Below, piece after piece: positions 16,864 through 25,540 of a stretch of DNA of 64,000 nucleotides. Every line of letters starts with the position of its first letter. Positions within the stretch are counted from its first letter, which is position 1. The stretch spans positions 1 to 64,000 of the forward strand of contig NZ_CP016444.1 of the NCBI RefSeq assembly GCF_001742165.1, read 5' to 3'. Position numbers and translations under genes: made by a program. The stretch is from Burkholderia stabilis (GTDB taxonomy: Bacteria; Pseudomonadota; Gammaproteobacteria; Burkholderiales; Burkholderiaceae). The notes beneath the pieces were generated by a model. The model was not told where the DNA came from and made no database searches. It saw nothing but the letters and a program-made list of their open reading frames with translations.

Positions 16864-19800
16864 TCACCCCCGCGGCGCGTCGCGCCGCGGCCAGTTCAGA
16901 TCGAGCCGATCCGCCTCGCGCGGCGTCAGCTTCAGTGCCGCGACCTCACGCTCGCCGCGCGCGCCTTTCTGTGCCGCGATCTGAATGCCGAACCGCAGCC
17001 CGGCGGTGACTTGCCGGTCACACGCCTGTATCGTCAGAAGTTCCGTCGGCATCCACGAATCGACGCGCTTGAGCAGCGCATCACGCCGATCACGCAGCCT
17101 GTCGATTTCGTGTGCGCGCGCTTCGCTGCGACGACTTGCGCTCAATGACGCGATCCTGTCATCGAGCAGGTCGGCTTCGCTGGCCGCGTGTTCACGAAGG
17201 CGTCGCCTCAGGACGAAGCGCAAGTTCGGCACGCGGTTCTCCGCGATATGGGACAGGTACTTTTCTATTTTTTCACTCCCCGCTGCGAGCACCCGTTCGT
17301 AGTGCTCCGTCGCCGTGGGCATCGGCTCCCCGGGCGTCGCCCCGAAGGCCAGCATCCACGCGGGATCGCCGCGCAATGCCCGCTTGTATTGATCGAAGTT
17401 CGCGAATTCGATGTCGGCATTGGACGAACGAACCTGCAGTTTGCCGCGTTCGCGCACGAGCGTCGCTTTTGCCTGGTGGAACGAGTCGTGCACCGGTAAC
17501 TGCAGCCCGATGATATTGGGGGTGAGCATCGACACGGTCGCCACGTCGGTCGGATCGGACGCGCCCTCCTGCAGGCTCTGCAGTTGATCGCCGACGCTGC
17601 TGCTCACGCCCACGTGAACGCCGATCCGATAACCGCTGCCGACCCGATGCCCTTCGATTCTGGTCTGGCCGCTTTCATCGACCGAATCCAGCTCCGCGCG
17701 GCGCACCCATCGATAGGTGCCCCCCACCACGCCGTTCGCCCGCGCCGAATACTGGCCGGCGCCGATCTTGACGCCGGCCCGAAGATCGACGTTGGCATCG
17801 ACCTGCCGCAACGTACTGTGCTGGTCATTCCACGAAACCGTGAATGCGTCGTTGTCGAAAAAACGACTGCCGAGCTCGTTCCACAGCGTCCGCTCGCTTT
17901 TACCGCGACCGGCGTTGTCGAACAGATAGCGGTTGACCGCCTTGAGTTGCGTCCTGCCGGCACGGTCGTCGTACGCGTCGCCGTCGGCATTCAGGCGGCG
18001 GGCAATGCTCAGATCGACCGTGCGCTGGCGCGCATCGTCCCATTCGTGCCCGATGTCGACGTTGGCCGCCACGCGCGCGATCTCGACGTTGTGTCCCACC
18101 TGAAGGCCGCCGCCTGCCTCGTAATGGTTTCGGCGCTGCGTACCGAAGCTGATCTTGTACGCGGCCGTACTCCGGCTGATCTCGAGTACCGACTGACGAC
18201 CGCGCGACGCCTTCAGGTTGAGCCGTGGCACCAGCCACGGGAACGACGCGGCGACCGCGCTGATGCCGCGCGTACTCGCACCCACTACGCCGCCGTCGGT
18301 GATGACCGCCTTGCCGCTGCCTTCGAGCGCGTCGATCATCCGGTCGCCCGCATCGCGAAAATCATCGGTCCTCGTGCCGCGCGGCGTGATCGCCTTCCCC
18401 AGCGCAATGCGGTCGATCGCGTCTACCTGGCGGCTCACGTCGGCGGGCACGTCATCGCCGATGCGCGTGCGCCAAAGCGCGATCTTTTCCGCGTCCAGCA
18501 CGTCCGATTCGCCGATCAGGTATTTGCGCACGCGTTTGAGCATGCGGGCGCGGGCGCGTTGACTGCTGTCGGCCATCGCGATCTGATCGCGCAACGCAGT
18601 GAGCAGCCGGCGCACGCGCGCTTCACGAAGCGTTGGGCGGCCATCGTTCGACGCGTCGCGGTTACCGGCATTCCGCCCGCCAAGCCGGGCGAGACGATCG
18701 ATCGTCGCATCGTCGAGTGTGTGCATGACACGCTCGGCGATGAGGCCGATCGTGTCGTCGTTGAACTTCATCCCGTACTCGACGGACTGGCGACCCTCTC
18801 CGGACGCGGCATCCCGGGGGCGAGAGAGTTCCGCAAGAACCGCGCGTTCAGCCGCGCCGACGATCAGGTGAATCGCGTGGCTGTCCTTCATCAGCTTTCT
18901 GCTACCCGATGCGCGGTCGTCGCGGGCCACGACGCGCTCGTTCATTGCAACGAAGACGTCGCGCAGCGCGTCGTTGAGCACCTTCTTGTCCTTTTCCCAG
19001 GTGCCGAGGCTTGCGCCCTGCACGCCGTCGCGCATCGCGGCGACAGCGCTTTTCCGATACCCGAACGGCCGGATCGCGGCGGCCAGCTTCGAGCGCCTCG
19101 ACGCAACGGGTATCGCATCGCCGTGTTCATCGGGAACCGGATCGACGTGATCCGAGGTGGCGTACGGAATCGTATGATTCAGGAAACGTGCCATCCGGCT
19201 CTTCATCGCGGCGAAGGGCGTCCCGGGTCCATCCGTGAAGTAACCCTGGCGCCCGGCGAGCAATGCGCCTTTGTCCGCCGCACTCAGTCCGTCGGCGCTC
19301 CCGGTCCGCCACAGCTGCGACGCCGCGCGCACGATCCCTGCGGCATGAGCCTGGGGCGTAGCCGACGCATCGTCTGCCAATGACTGCGCCATGCGGTCGA
19401 TCGCGGCCGGATCTGCCTCGCACCGCGTCGAGTCGACCAGATGACCGGCGGCTTGCAGCCACACCTGCGGCGCGTACCGCGCCGCGCTGTCCCCGGCCGG
19501 CCAGGTCCGGCCGGCCAATGCCCGCACGCACTCGTAACCATGCGTCGTCGAGGCGAGCTTCTGGGCCGTTCTCCATGCAAGCGCCGTGAGCCGATTGTCG
19601 ATGAACCCCGACGCCCGCATCTGGTGCGGCTGAATCGACAAGCCCTGCCGCATGCGAAGCAACACACGCCTCGCCAGCCCCGGATGTGCGGACGTCGCCT
19701 CGGCAAGCGCAACGATCAGCAATTCGCTTTGCTGTGCCGATACGCCCGGTGCAGCGGCTTGCCTGACATCGGCGACAAGACGGTCGATTCCCGCGGCGTC

Positions 19801-20364
19801 GTTGCCCGCGAAGCATCGGTGCGCCGTCCCGGCAACTGTATCGAAATCGTCGGTACGGACCTCGGCTGGCGCCGCAGCGGCAGCGTTTGCCCGAAAACCG
19901 CCGAGCGCTTTCTGCATCGACCGCGCCGGTTTGCGCATTGCGCGCTCCGGAGATACATCGGCAAGCGACGCAGCATTCGTCGCCTCGGATAACGCCGGCG
20001 GCGGGACAGCGACCTTCCTGGACGGTGCTTTCGTATCGTGCGGGAGGACCGGCGGGCCTTTCGTGCCGACGGTGACCATCGACAGCGCGATAAGGTCCAT
20101 CGGAAGGTTCACTCGCTTCGGACGAGCAAAAGCATCGGCGACCGATCGTGCGCGCGACGTCATGCCGGATCTCAGCGCGGCGAGAACACCGGTGTCCCGA
20201 CCCGCGTCGGCGTTCTCTGCTGTCGACGGTGCAATGGCTGGCGTATCGGCCGTCTCTGCCGCCGAATACATTGGCGGCGGGGCGGATAATGCGTCGGGGG
20301 CACGAGTCGACATCGCTCTGGATCGATCAGATAGTGGAGTCCAGCCACTATCGCGGCTGGACAT
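16864..20364 (-). CDS. Very large candidate type III effector (1166 aa), AWR/RipA-like
   Basis: A 1166-residue soluble protein without signal peptide. The N-terminal 60 residues are Ser/Ala/Pro/Thr-rich. The middle is helical and carries the triad Ala-Trp-Arg at 263-265 (LTALAWRTAQKL), the signature for which the Ralstonia AWR (RipA) family was named, and the length fits that family. From about residue 710 the sequence becomes Gly/Val/Asp-rich with beta character (GGLQVGHNVEIARVAANVDI, ARANGVVGGTYRWVRRAEL). The C-terminal 120 residues are highly charged. The ATG at 20364 has GGAAG close upstream; an in-frame ATG at 20313 is an alternative. One triad alone is weak evidence for homology. The second large protein at 0.6-4.4 kb may be a distant paralogue. 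Confidence 0.6.
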   Translation of the reverse strand: MSSRDSGWTPLSDRSRAMSTRAPDALSAPPPMYSAAETADTPAIAPSTAENADAGRDTGVLAALRSGMTSRARSVADAFARPKRVNLPMDLIALSMVTVGTKGPPVLPHDTKAPSRKVAVPPPALSEATNAASLADVSPERAMRKPARSMQKALGGFRANAAAAAPAEVRTDDFDTVAGTAHRCFAGNDAAGIDRLVADVRQAAAPGVSAQQSELLIVALAEATSAHPGLARRVLLRMRQGLSIQPHQMRASGFIDNRLTALAWRTAQKLASTTHGYECVRALAGRTWPAGDSAARYAPQVWLQAAGHLVDSTRCEADPAAIDRMAQSLADDASATPQAHAAGIVRAASQLWRTGSADGLSAADKGALLAGRQGYFTDGPGTPFAAMKSRMARFLNHTIPYATSDHVDPVPDEHGDAIPVASRRSKLAAAIRPFGYRKSAVAAMRDGVQGASLGTWEKDKKVLNDALRDVFVAMNERVVARDDRASGSRKLMKDSHAIHLIVGAAERAVLAELSRPRDAASGEGRQSVEYGMKFNDDTIGLIAERVMHTLDDATIDRLARLGGRNAGNRDASNDGRPTLREARVRRLLTALRDQIAMADSSQRARARMLKRVRKYLIGESDVLDAEKIALWRTRIGDDVPADVSRQVDAIDRIALGKAITPRGTRTDDFRDAGDRMIDALEGSGKAVITDGGVVGASTRGISAVAASFPWLVPRLNLKASRGRQSVLEISRSTAAYKISFGTQRRNHYEAGGGLQVGHNVEIARVAANVDIGHEWDDARQRTVDLSIARRLNADGDAYDDRAGRTQLKAVNRYLFDNAGRGKSERTLWNELGSRFFDNDAFTVSWNDQHSTLRQVDANVDLRAGVKIGAGQYSARANGVVGGTYRWVRRAELDSVDESGQTRIEGHRVGSGYRIGVHVGVSSSVGDQLQSLQEGASDPTDVATVSMLTPNIIGLQLPVHDSFHQAKATLVRERGKLQVRSSNADIEFANFDQYKRALRGDPAWMLAFGATPGEPMPTATEHYERVLAAGSEKIEKYLSHIAENRVPNLRFVLRRRLREHAASEADLLDDRIASLSASRRSEARAHEIDRLRDRRDALLKRVDSWMPTELLTIQACDRQVTAGLRFGIQIAAQKGARGEREVAALKLTPREADRLDLNWPRRDAPRG

Positions 20365-20612
20365 GAAACTTCCATGACCTTCACGATGACCGTTGGATAA
20401 ATTGAAATGATACGGATTCCTGTTTTACTTTCGTGTCGGTTCGATATTGCAACGGCACGGCCATGTACGATCGCGAACGGCTACCTGGCGAACAACGATT
20501 CAAATGCCTCGCTGTGGTGACGACGCAAGCGGATAGAACCCGATCGGGTCGATCGCATGTGGTCCGATTCACCTGCGGGCACTGGATCGATGCGATCGAT
20601 CATTCGGCTGAT

Positions 20613-20637
20613 GCGAAGCCGTGTCCTGCAATCCGAA
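20613..20637 (-). promoter_or_regulatory. PIP-like box upstream of the AWR-like gene, no clear -10
   Basis: Minus strand TTCGG (20637-20633), 15 bases, TTCGC (20617-20613). Both halves fit TTCGB, but no YANNNT lies 30-32 bp downstream and the gene start is about 250 bases away. Confidence 0.4.
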
Positions 20638-20755
20638 CTCGCCAATATCCGCACCGCTGATTGTCGATGTGCGCATGCCATTCGTTCTTCTTCATCCGAT
20701 GACAACGAGGGCATTCGCCCGAGTCATCCCTCGATCCGTTGCTTGCCGCACTTGA

Positions 20756-20817
20756 TTCGCCGACGCAACCAGTTCTTCGCCTGTATCGGCCTTTGTCATC
20801 ATCGCGGAGCAGAAAAT
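20756..20817 (+). promoter_or_regulatory. Perfect but orphan PIP box
   Basis: TTCGC (20756-20760), 15 bases, TTCGC (20776-20780), 31 bases, GAAAAT (20812-20817). It points toward hrpG, whose start is about 600 bases downstream, with no supported gene between. It may be chance, a long-leader promoter for hrpG, or serve an unannotated short gene. Confidence 0.4.
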
Positions 20818-21418
20818 CCTGACGAAATCTTGTCCGCTCCAACGGATCGACTCGGGCTGACGAACGCGAAGAGCGCGGTCCGATCGCCGGGGCTTCGTCC
20901 AACCGGATCCTGATACGCGCCACGAGATCGCTCGGCGGCATCGCATTGGCGCGTTGCATCCGGCAGCACCCGCGACGCTCGGCGCGATCGCGCAAGCATG
21001 TCGCTCACGTCGGCCCCTCCGGCGAGCTGTGGAAATTTCGGGACAGACGCCCGGGCAATACTCAATAAAATTCAGTCGTTCATTACATTCAGTAATGTTC
21101 AGGCGAAACCCTTGCGCCCCAAGGCCGGGACGGGTGTGAAGTCGATTTTTTGTGCTCAAATCGATCAAATGCCCAAATTTTGAGAAGCGACAGACCAAAG
21201 TAATTTTTCATAATTTCACTCAAATATCCCGAATTTTCCCGATCTCCGCAGTCAGAAATCCGTCCCGCCCAAACCTCGAAGAGACGCCCCGCCGCTTTTT
21301 AACAAATTGTTACGGACCTAGCGGACGCCTCCCCCTACCTTTCGTTGGCCGGGACTCGCGCCATCGCGACCTCCCGAGCGTCTCGGTTGAAGATAGCGCT
21401 GCCTTTGCGAGGTGCCCC

Positions 21419-22219
21419 TTGAAGCTGGCAATATTTACCCATGACTCAGCGTTGTTTCACATGATCCAAAGCTGTCTGGCGGACGATGGCGTCACCTGCG
21501 CGCGCTATAGCAAAGACGTCGATCTGGCGCGTGCGCTGCATCGCGAAGAGTTCAGCGCGATCGTGTTCGACGCGACGGCGGGAATGGATGCGTCCCATCC
21601 GGTCCTGGCCCGGCGTGCGTGTTTCGGAGACCGGCGCGCGCCGTTGATCGCAATCGGTGAATTCCTGGCGCAGGACCGGGCGATTGCAGCCCTGAGCGCA
21701 GGCGCCGACGACATCGTGCTGAAGCCGGTCGAGCCGCGTGAGTTACGCCTTCGGCTCCTGCTCGCGGTGCATCGCTTTGCGGGCCAGCCGTCGGTGAGCG
21801 ACGCTTCGCAGCCGGCAGCCGACGAAATCGGAATGGGCATTTACCGTCTAAGCCGCCGGAATGGCTGCGTGGAAATAAACGGCAAGGTGATCCGGCTGAC
21901 CACGCGCGAATTTGCGATCGCCTGGGTGCTGTTCTCGCAACAGGGGAACTATGTGACGCGACGCGCGATTGCCGCGACGGTCTGGGGCAGTTCCGAAGAG
22001 ATTGTCGGGCGCACGCTCGAGCAGCACATCTACAAACTGCGTAAAAAGCTGCTGCTCGACGGCGCGTTCGGCATCGTATTGCGAACGATGTATGCGCACG
22101 GCTACCGGATCGAGCGGGCCGTCGAACGTGTGATGGAGCAGATCGTCGAGCCGGTCGAATCGCGCCTGCTTCGGACGAAGCGCCATACGAGCGACAACGG
22201 GGCGACCTGTACGAGCTAG
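21419..22219 (+). CDS. hrpG: HrpG-like OmpR-family response regulator
   Basis: A 266-aa two-domain regulator: receiver (about 1-115) and OmpR-type winged helix (about 140-235; TTREFAIAWVLFSQQGNYVT, then LEQHIYKLRKKL). The receiver keeps a phospho-acceptor candidate Asp51 (AIVFDATAG) and Lys102 (DIVLKPVE). I start at a TTG (21419) because GAGG lies six bases upstream and the product MKLAIFTHDS then begins as a normal receiver; upstream sequence in frame is AT-rich leader. Position beside an Hrp2 cluster matches HrpG, the master regulator that activates the AraC-type HrpB/HrpX gene. A generic OmpR regulator is the alternative. It is convergent with the GALA-like gene. Confidence 0.82.
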   Translation: MKLAIFTHDSALFHMIQSCLADDGVTCARYSKDVDLARALHREEFSAIVFDATAGMDASHPVLARRACFGDRRAPLIAIGEFLAQDRAIAALSAGADDIVLKPVEPRELRLRLLLAVHRFAGQPSVSDASQPAADEIGMGIYRLSRRNGCVEINGKVIRLTTREFAIAWVLFSQQGNYVTRRAIAATVWGSSEEIVGRTLEQHIYKLRKKLLLDGAFGIVLRTMYAHGYRIERAVERVMEQIVEPVESRLLRTKRHTSDNGATCTS

Positions 22220-22352
22220 CGCCGGCGGTGATTCGAGAATGAGATTGCGGCCGAGGCATTGCGATCGGGCGCCACGGTGGCCCGCTGCCAGAGGTGCCCG
22301 AGAAGCGGCGCCCACGGCACGTTGCACCGGCCGATTGCGCTTGCCGCCTCAG

Positions 22353-22387
22353 GCAGGTGGCGTGGAGTCACGACCCGCGCCACCTGC
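22353..22387. terminator. Hairpin between converging hrpG and GALA-like genes
   Basis: Perfect 10-bp inverted repeat GCAGGTGGCG (22353-22362) / CGCCACCTGC (22378-22387) with a 15-base loop, in the convergent gap. No T-run follows on either strand, so it may be a weak or Rho-assisted bidirectional terminator. Confidence 0.45.
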
Positions 22388-22455
22388 GACGCCGCTTCCG
22401 CCCGCACGCCCGGCATGACGAAACCCGGGGCACCGCTGCCGAAGCACTCAAGACG

Positions 22456-23631
22456 CTAGCTGACGTTCGTCAGGATCGTTTTACCCGTTTCCTCCGCCAG
22501 TTTGCTCAACACCTCCAGCTCCTCTGCACTGAATCCGTTGTCACGCAAGTCGATCGACTTCAGGTTCGTGTTCTCACGCAAGGCCGCAGCGAGCGGTTCG
22601 ACGAGGTTTCGGTCGCGAGCCATCCCCAGACCGTTCCCTTTCAAGTCCACCGATTCCAGTGTCCGGTTGGTACGCAACATGTCGAATGTCGCGTTTGCAG
22701 TCAGCTCGCTCCTCCCCAGCTGGTTCTTCGCCAGTCCGGCCGATTCGAGGGTGGTGTTATCGCGGAGCGCATGCAATAGCGTCACCGCGTTCTGCGCGCG
22801 GCTAGAGCTGAAATTGTCACCGAGATCGATCGACTTCAATTTCAAGGAACCGTCTTTCCCCAACATCTTCGCCAACGCATCCGCCCCATCGGGATGCCAC
22901 CCCAGCCAATTGCCTCTCAATTCCAGTGACGTGATATTTTTGTTTTCACGCAATGCATCCATCATCTTTGTGGAATTTTCGTGGTCGGGCTCCCCGAAAT
23001 TATCATTGATGTTCATTGATTCGAGATTCTTTGCCTTCTTCACGAAATCAATCGCTGCAGCCGTCACGCGCGCATCCGATCCCAGGTTGTTTTCGGCCAG
23101 ATTCGTCATTTTGAGCGCATCGACCGACGCGAGCGCATTCAATATCGGTATGGCTCTTTCAGGATTCTTGCCAAGAAAATTCTGATGGAGCTGCACCGAT
23201 CTGAGGTCGCGCCTCTCGTGCAGCATAGCCACCAGATCCGCGGTCTCGGTCGGTGTCATTCTCGACGAATCTCGCACTTTGACGACGGCATCCCCATTTT
23301 TCATTCCCGGGTATGCACTGACGTCAAGGTCCCTCAAGGCCGGATAAATCTGCCCCAAATCCCGCAACCTACCTCGATCATGGACCCGGACAGCGGTCGT
23401 AAAACCAATCGTCCGCGTGCGAATCGTCTTGGAGACCTCCCGCAACGCTCGACGGTCCTTCAGCGGAGTCAGCCCGGCCACCAGGCCGAACAACTCGGGC
23501 GGCAACGATTCCAGCCTGCTCCGCGATGCCTCAGGCGGGCCCGAAGTCGGGCTCGTTGCCTCGATCTCTTCATGCCGGACGTGCTCGACGCTCCCGGCAG
23601 ACGGCTCCTCTCTGGACGGCTTCAGCCCCAT
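22456..23631 (-). CDS. F-box-like plus LRR protein, GALA/RipG-type candidate effector
   Basis: A 391-aa protein. Residues 41-72 (LESLPPELFGLVAGLTPLKD onward) match the F-box pattern, with LPPEL at the start and VSKTIR at the end. From about residue 140 to 385 there are roughly eight ribonuclease-inhibitor-type leucine-rich repeats (LESMNINDNFG, LKSIDLGDNF, LESVDLKGNGLG, LKSIDLRDNGF). The GAxALA pattern that names the Ralstonia GALA effectors appears once as GADALA (249-254). GALA effectors enter plant cells and recruit the SCF ubiquitin ligase through Skp1. The N-terminus is Ser/Glu/Pro-rich with no signal peptide. GGGAG lies upstream of the ATG at 23631. It follows hrcC by 82 bases and is probably cotranscribed with it, as no PIP box of its own is seen. 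Confidence 0.8.
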   Translation of the reverse strand: MGLKPSREEPSAGSVEHVRHEEIEATSPTSGPPEASRSRLESLPPELFGLVAGLTPLKDRRALREVSKTIRTRTIGFTTAVRVHDRGRLRDLGQIYPALRDLDVSAYPGMKNGDAVVKVRDSSRMTPTETADLVAMLHERRDLRSVQLHQNFLGKNPERAIPILNALASVDALKMTNLAENNLGSDARVTAAAIDFVKKAKNLESMNINDNFGEPDHENSTKMMDALRENKNITSLELRGNWLGWHPDGADALAKMLGKDGSLKLKSIDLGDNFSSSRAQNAVTLLHALRDNTTLESAGLAKNQLGRSELTANATFDMLRTNRTLESVDLKGNGLGMARDRNLVEPLAAALRENTNLKSIDLRDNGFSAEELEVLSKLAEETGKTILTNVS

Positions 23632-23713
23632 GACGACTCCCGTGTAAAAAAATATTCGTGCTCGAAGCCGAGCCGGTCGCGCCTCGCGCGCGCTCGAAGC
23701 GCACTCGCCTGAG

Positions 23714-25501
23714 TCAGAAATGCAGGATTCTCGGCGTCAGCAGAAACACGCGTTCCATGTGCTTGTGCGACCGGTTGGTATCGCGGAACAATGCGCCGAC
23801 CAGCGGAATCTTCGACAGCCACGGTACGCGCGCGACGCCGTTCGAATCGTTGTCGGTGCTGTAGCCGGCGATCAGCAGGCTTTCCCCGTCACCGACGAAC
23901 GCCTGCGTATTGATCTCGCTGCTCGTGATCACCGGCAGCGTATCGACCTTGTCGCCCGTGATCTGGCCATCCTCGATGTGCACGTCGAGCTTGATTCGCG
24001 TCACGCCGTCATCCTGAACGACCATCGGCAACACCCGTAACGACACGCCGGTCGACACCGCGTACAGGTCACCCGCCGTATAACCCTGGACACGCACGAA
24101 GAAGCGGGTCTTGTTGTCCATCACCGCCTCGACGTTGTCGAGCGTGGCGACCTTCGGGCTCGCGTCGATGCGCGCTTCCGACGTCGATTCCAGCGCGGTG
24201 ATCCGCGCGAGCAGATAACGTCCCGCATTGCCGAGCACCGCCGTGATCGCGCCGCCTACCGGTGTGGTGGCAACGGCAGTGGTGCCGTCAGACAGCGTCG
24301 TGACGCCGAAATTCGGGTTGATGTTGCCGTTGTAGCCGTTCTGCTGCAGCGTCCCGCTACCCGTCTGAATGTCGACATGACTGTTGTGCGCCCGCCAGTC
24401 GACGCCGATCTGTCTCAACAGGTCATCGTTGATTTCGATGATGTGCGCTTCGATTTCGATCAGGTTCGGCCGTGCATCGAGTTTCTCGATCAGCGGCGCA
24501 TACAGCCCGATCCGCTGCGGCGTGTCACGGATCAGCACCGAGTTGGTCGTCGGATCGGCTTCCACTACCGGCAAGCTCTCGTCGCCCCGCCCGGTATCCA
24601 TCGTTGTACTGCCTGAACGACCGGATTGAGCATCGATTAACGCGCCGTTTTTCCCGCTGCTGGGCGCAGGCCCGCTGCCGAGTAACCCGCCCACCAGGCT
24701 GCGTGAAGCATCGCTGCGTTCCATGCCCGGCGGCAGCGGCGGTCGCAGCGGCGATCCGCCATCGGTGTCGCCGTTCACATCGGACACCCCCGACAATCGT
24801 TGCACACCGCCGATCGCTGCTTTCGAACCGGTGCCAGCCGTACCGGATTGCTTCGGATGATAAAGATTCGACACGACCGTCGCCACGCCAGGCACGACGA
24901 TGGGTTTGCCGTCGATCTGAACCTTGTGGTCCGCGGCCCACGCGCTGCGCAGCTTGAATGCGCGCACGACCGTTCCGTTCGCACGCTGCAGGGTCTCGTC
25001 GAGATGCTTCGCCACGGCGCTCACCATCTGCACATACTGCGGCGGCCCGCTGACGATCAACGTGCGCGCCCCGTTGTCGTAGGTGATTGGAAATCGCTTG
25101 TCGTCGAGACCCATGCTTCGCAAGGTCGAGTTGAGATCGCCGATCGACGCGTTGTCGAGGCGGACGATCTGCCGCGTCACGTCGTTCGCGTTGCTGATCG
25201 ACATCACGCTGCCGTCGTAGAACCACACGAATCCAAACGTCGCGGCGAGCGCGTCCAGGATGCGTTGCGGCGGCATGTCGAAGCGCCCGGTGACCGTTCC
25301 CTGCACGTTGTCGGCAATCGACGCCGTCACGCCCTGGCTGGCAAGCAGGTCGCGCAGCACGTCCTTCAGGTCCTTGCCTTCCGCCGTCACGTGCGCGACG
25401 CCGTTGCGCCAGCGCACCGCATCCGCATGCGCGACGCCCGAGGCCGTCAGCCCGATCACCCCCGCGGCCCATGCCGCGCAAAACATCATCGTTGGTCTCA
25501 T
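23714..25501 (-). CDS. hrcC: T3SS outer-membrane secretin HrcC (SctC)
   Basis: A 595-aa secretin. A signal peptide (FCAAWAAGVIGLTASGVAHA) precedes the mature start. N-domains cover about 30-330 (DVLRDLLASQGVTASI, SIGDLNSTLRSMGLDD), with an acidic Ser/Gly linker near 205-275. The secretin core follows (LIEIEAHIIEINDDLLRQIG, SGVSLRVLPMVVQDDG) and the C-terminus ends LLTPRILHF, the usual T3SS secretin ending. It forms the outer-membrane ring. ATG 25501 is chosen over a GTG nine bases upstream; both keep the signal peptide. It follows hrpB by 39 bases without a clear promoter of its own. Confidence 0.95.
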   Translation of the reverse strand: MRPTMMFCAAWAAGVIGLTASGVAHADAVRWRNGVAHVTAEGKDLKDVLRDLLASQGVTASIADNVQGTVTGRFDMPPQRILDALAATFGFVWFYDGSVMSISNANDVTRQIVRLDNASIGDLNSTLRSMGLDDKRFPITYDNGARTLIVSGPPQYVQMVSAVAKHLDETLQRANGTVVRAFKLRSAWAADHKVQIDGKPIVVPGVATVVSNLYHPKQSGTAGTGSKAAIGGVQRLSGVSDVNGDTDGGSPLRPPLPPGMERSDASRSLVGGLLGSGPAPSSGKNGALIDAQSGRSGSTTMDTGRGDESLPVVEADPTTNSVLIRDTPQRIGLYAPLIEKLDARPNLIEIEAHIIEINDDLLRQIGVDWRAHNSHVDIQTGSGTLQQNGYNGNINPNFGVTTLSDGTTAVATTPVGGAITAVLGNAGRYLLARITALESTSEARIDASPKVATLDNVEAVMDNKTRFFVRVQGYTAGDLYAVSTGVSLRVLPMVVQDDGVTRIKLDVHIEDGQITGDKVDTLPVITSSEINTQAFVGDGESLLIAGYSTDNDSNGVARVPWLSKIPLVGALFRDTNRSHKHMERVFLLTPRILHF

Positions 25502-25540
25502 CGCAATCACACACTCGTCACGAAAGTAAGAATCGGTTTG

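Larger units (their letters stand above)
20365..21418. other. Long intergenic region between AWR-like gene and hrpG
   Basis: About 1050 bases without a gene I can support. It contains the two PIP-like boxes listed separately. From about 21050 to 21310 it becomes AT-rich (runs such as GATTTTTTG and TAATTTTTCATAATTT), as expected of a promoter/leader region for hrpG. A possible 61-codon plus-strand frame at 20998-21183 has no recognisable content. Confidence 0.55.

Noticed and set aside
20473..20492. Two GCGAA copies upstream of the AWR-like gene
   Set aside because: They are only 10 bases apart, not 15, so they do not form a PIP box.
20600..21198. Minus-strand frames with a zinc-ribbon-like CPRCH...CG segment
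   Set aside because: The pieces lie in different frames without a ribosome site or a recognisable family; evidence is too thin for a gene or a pseudogene.
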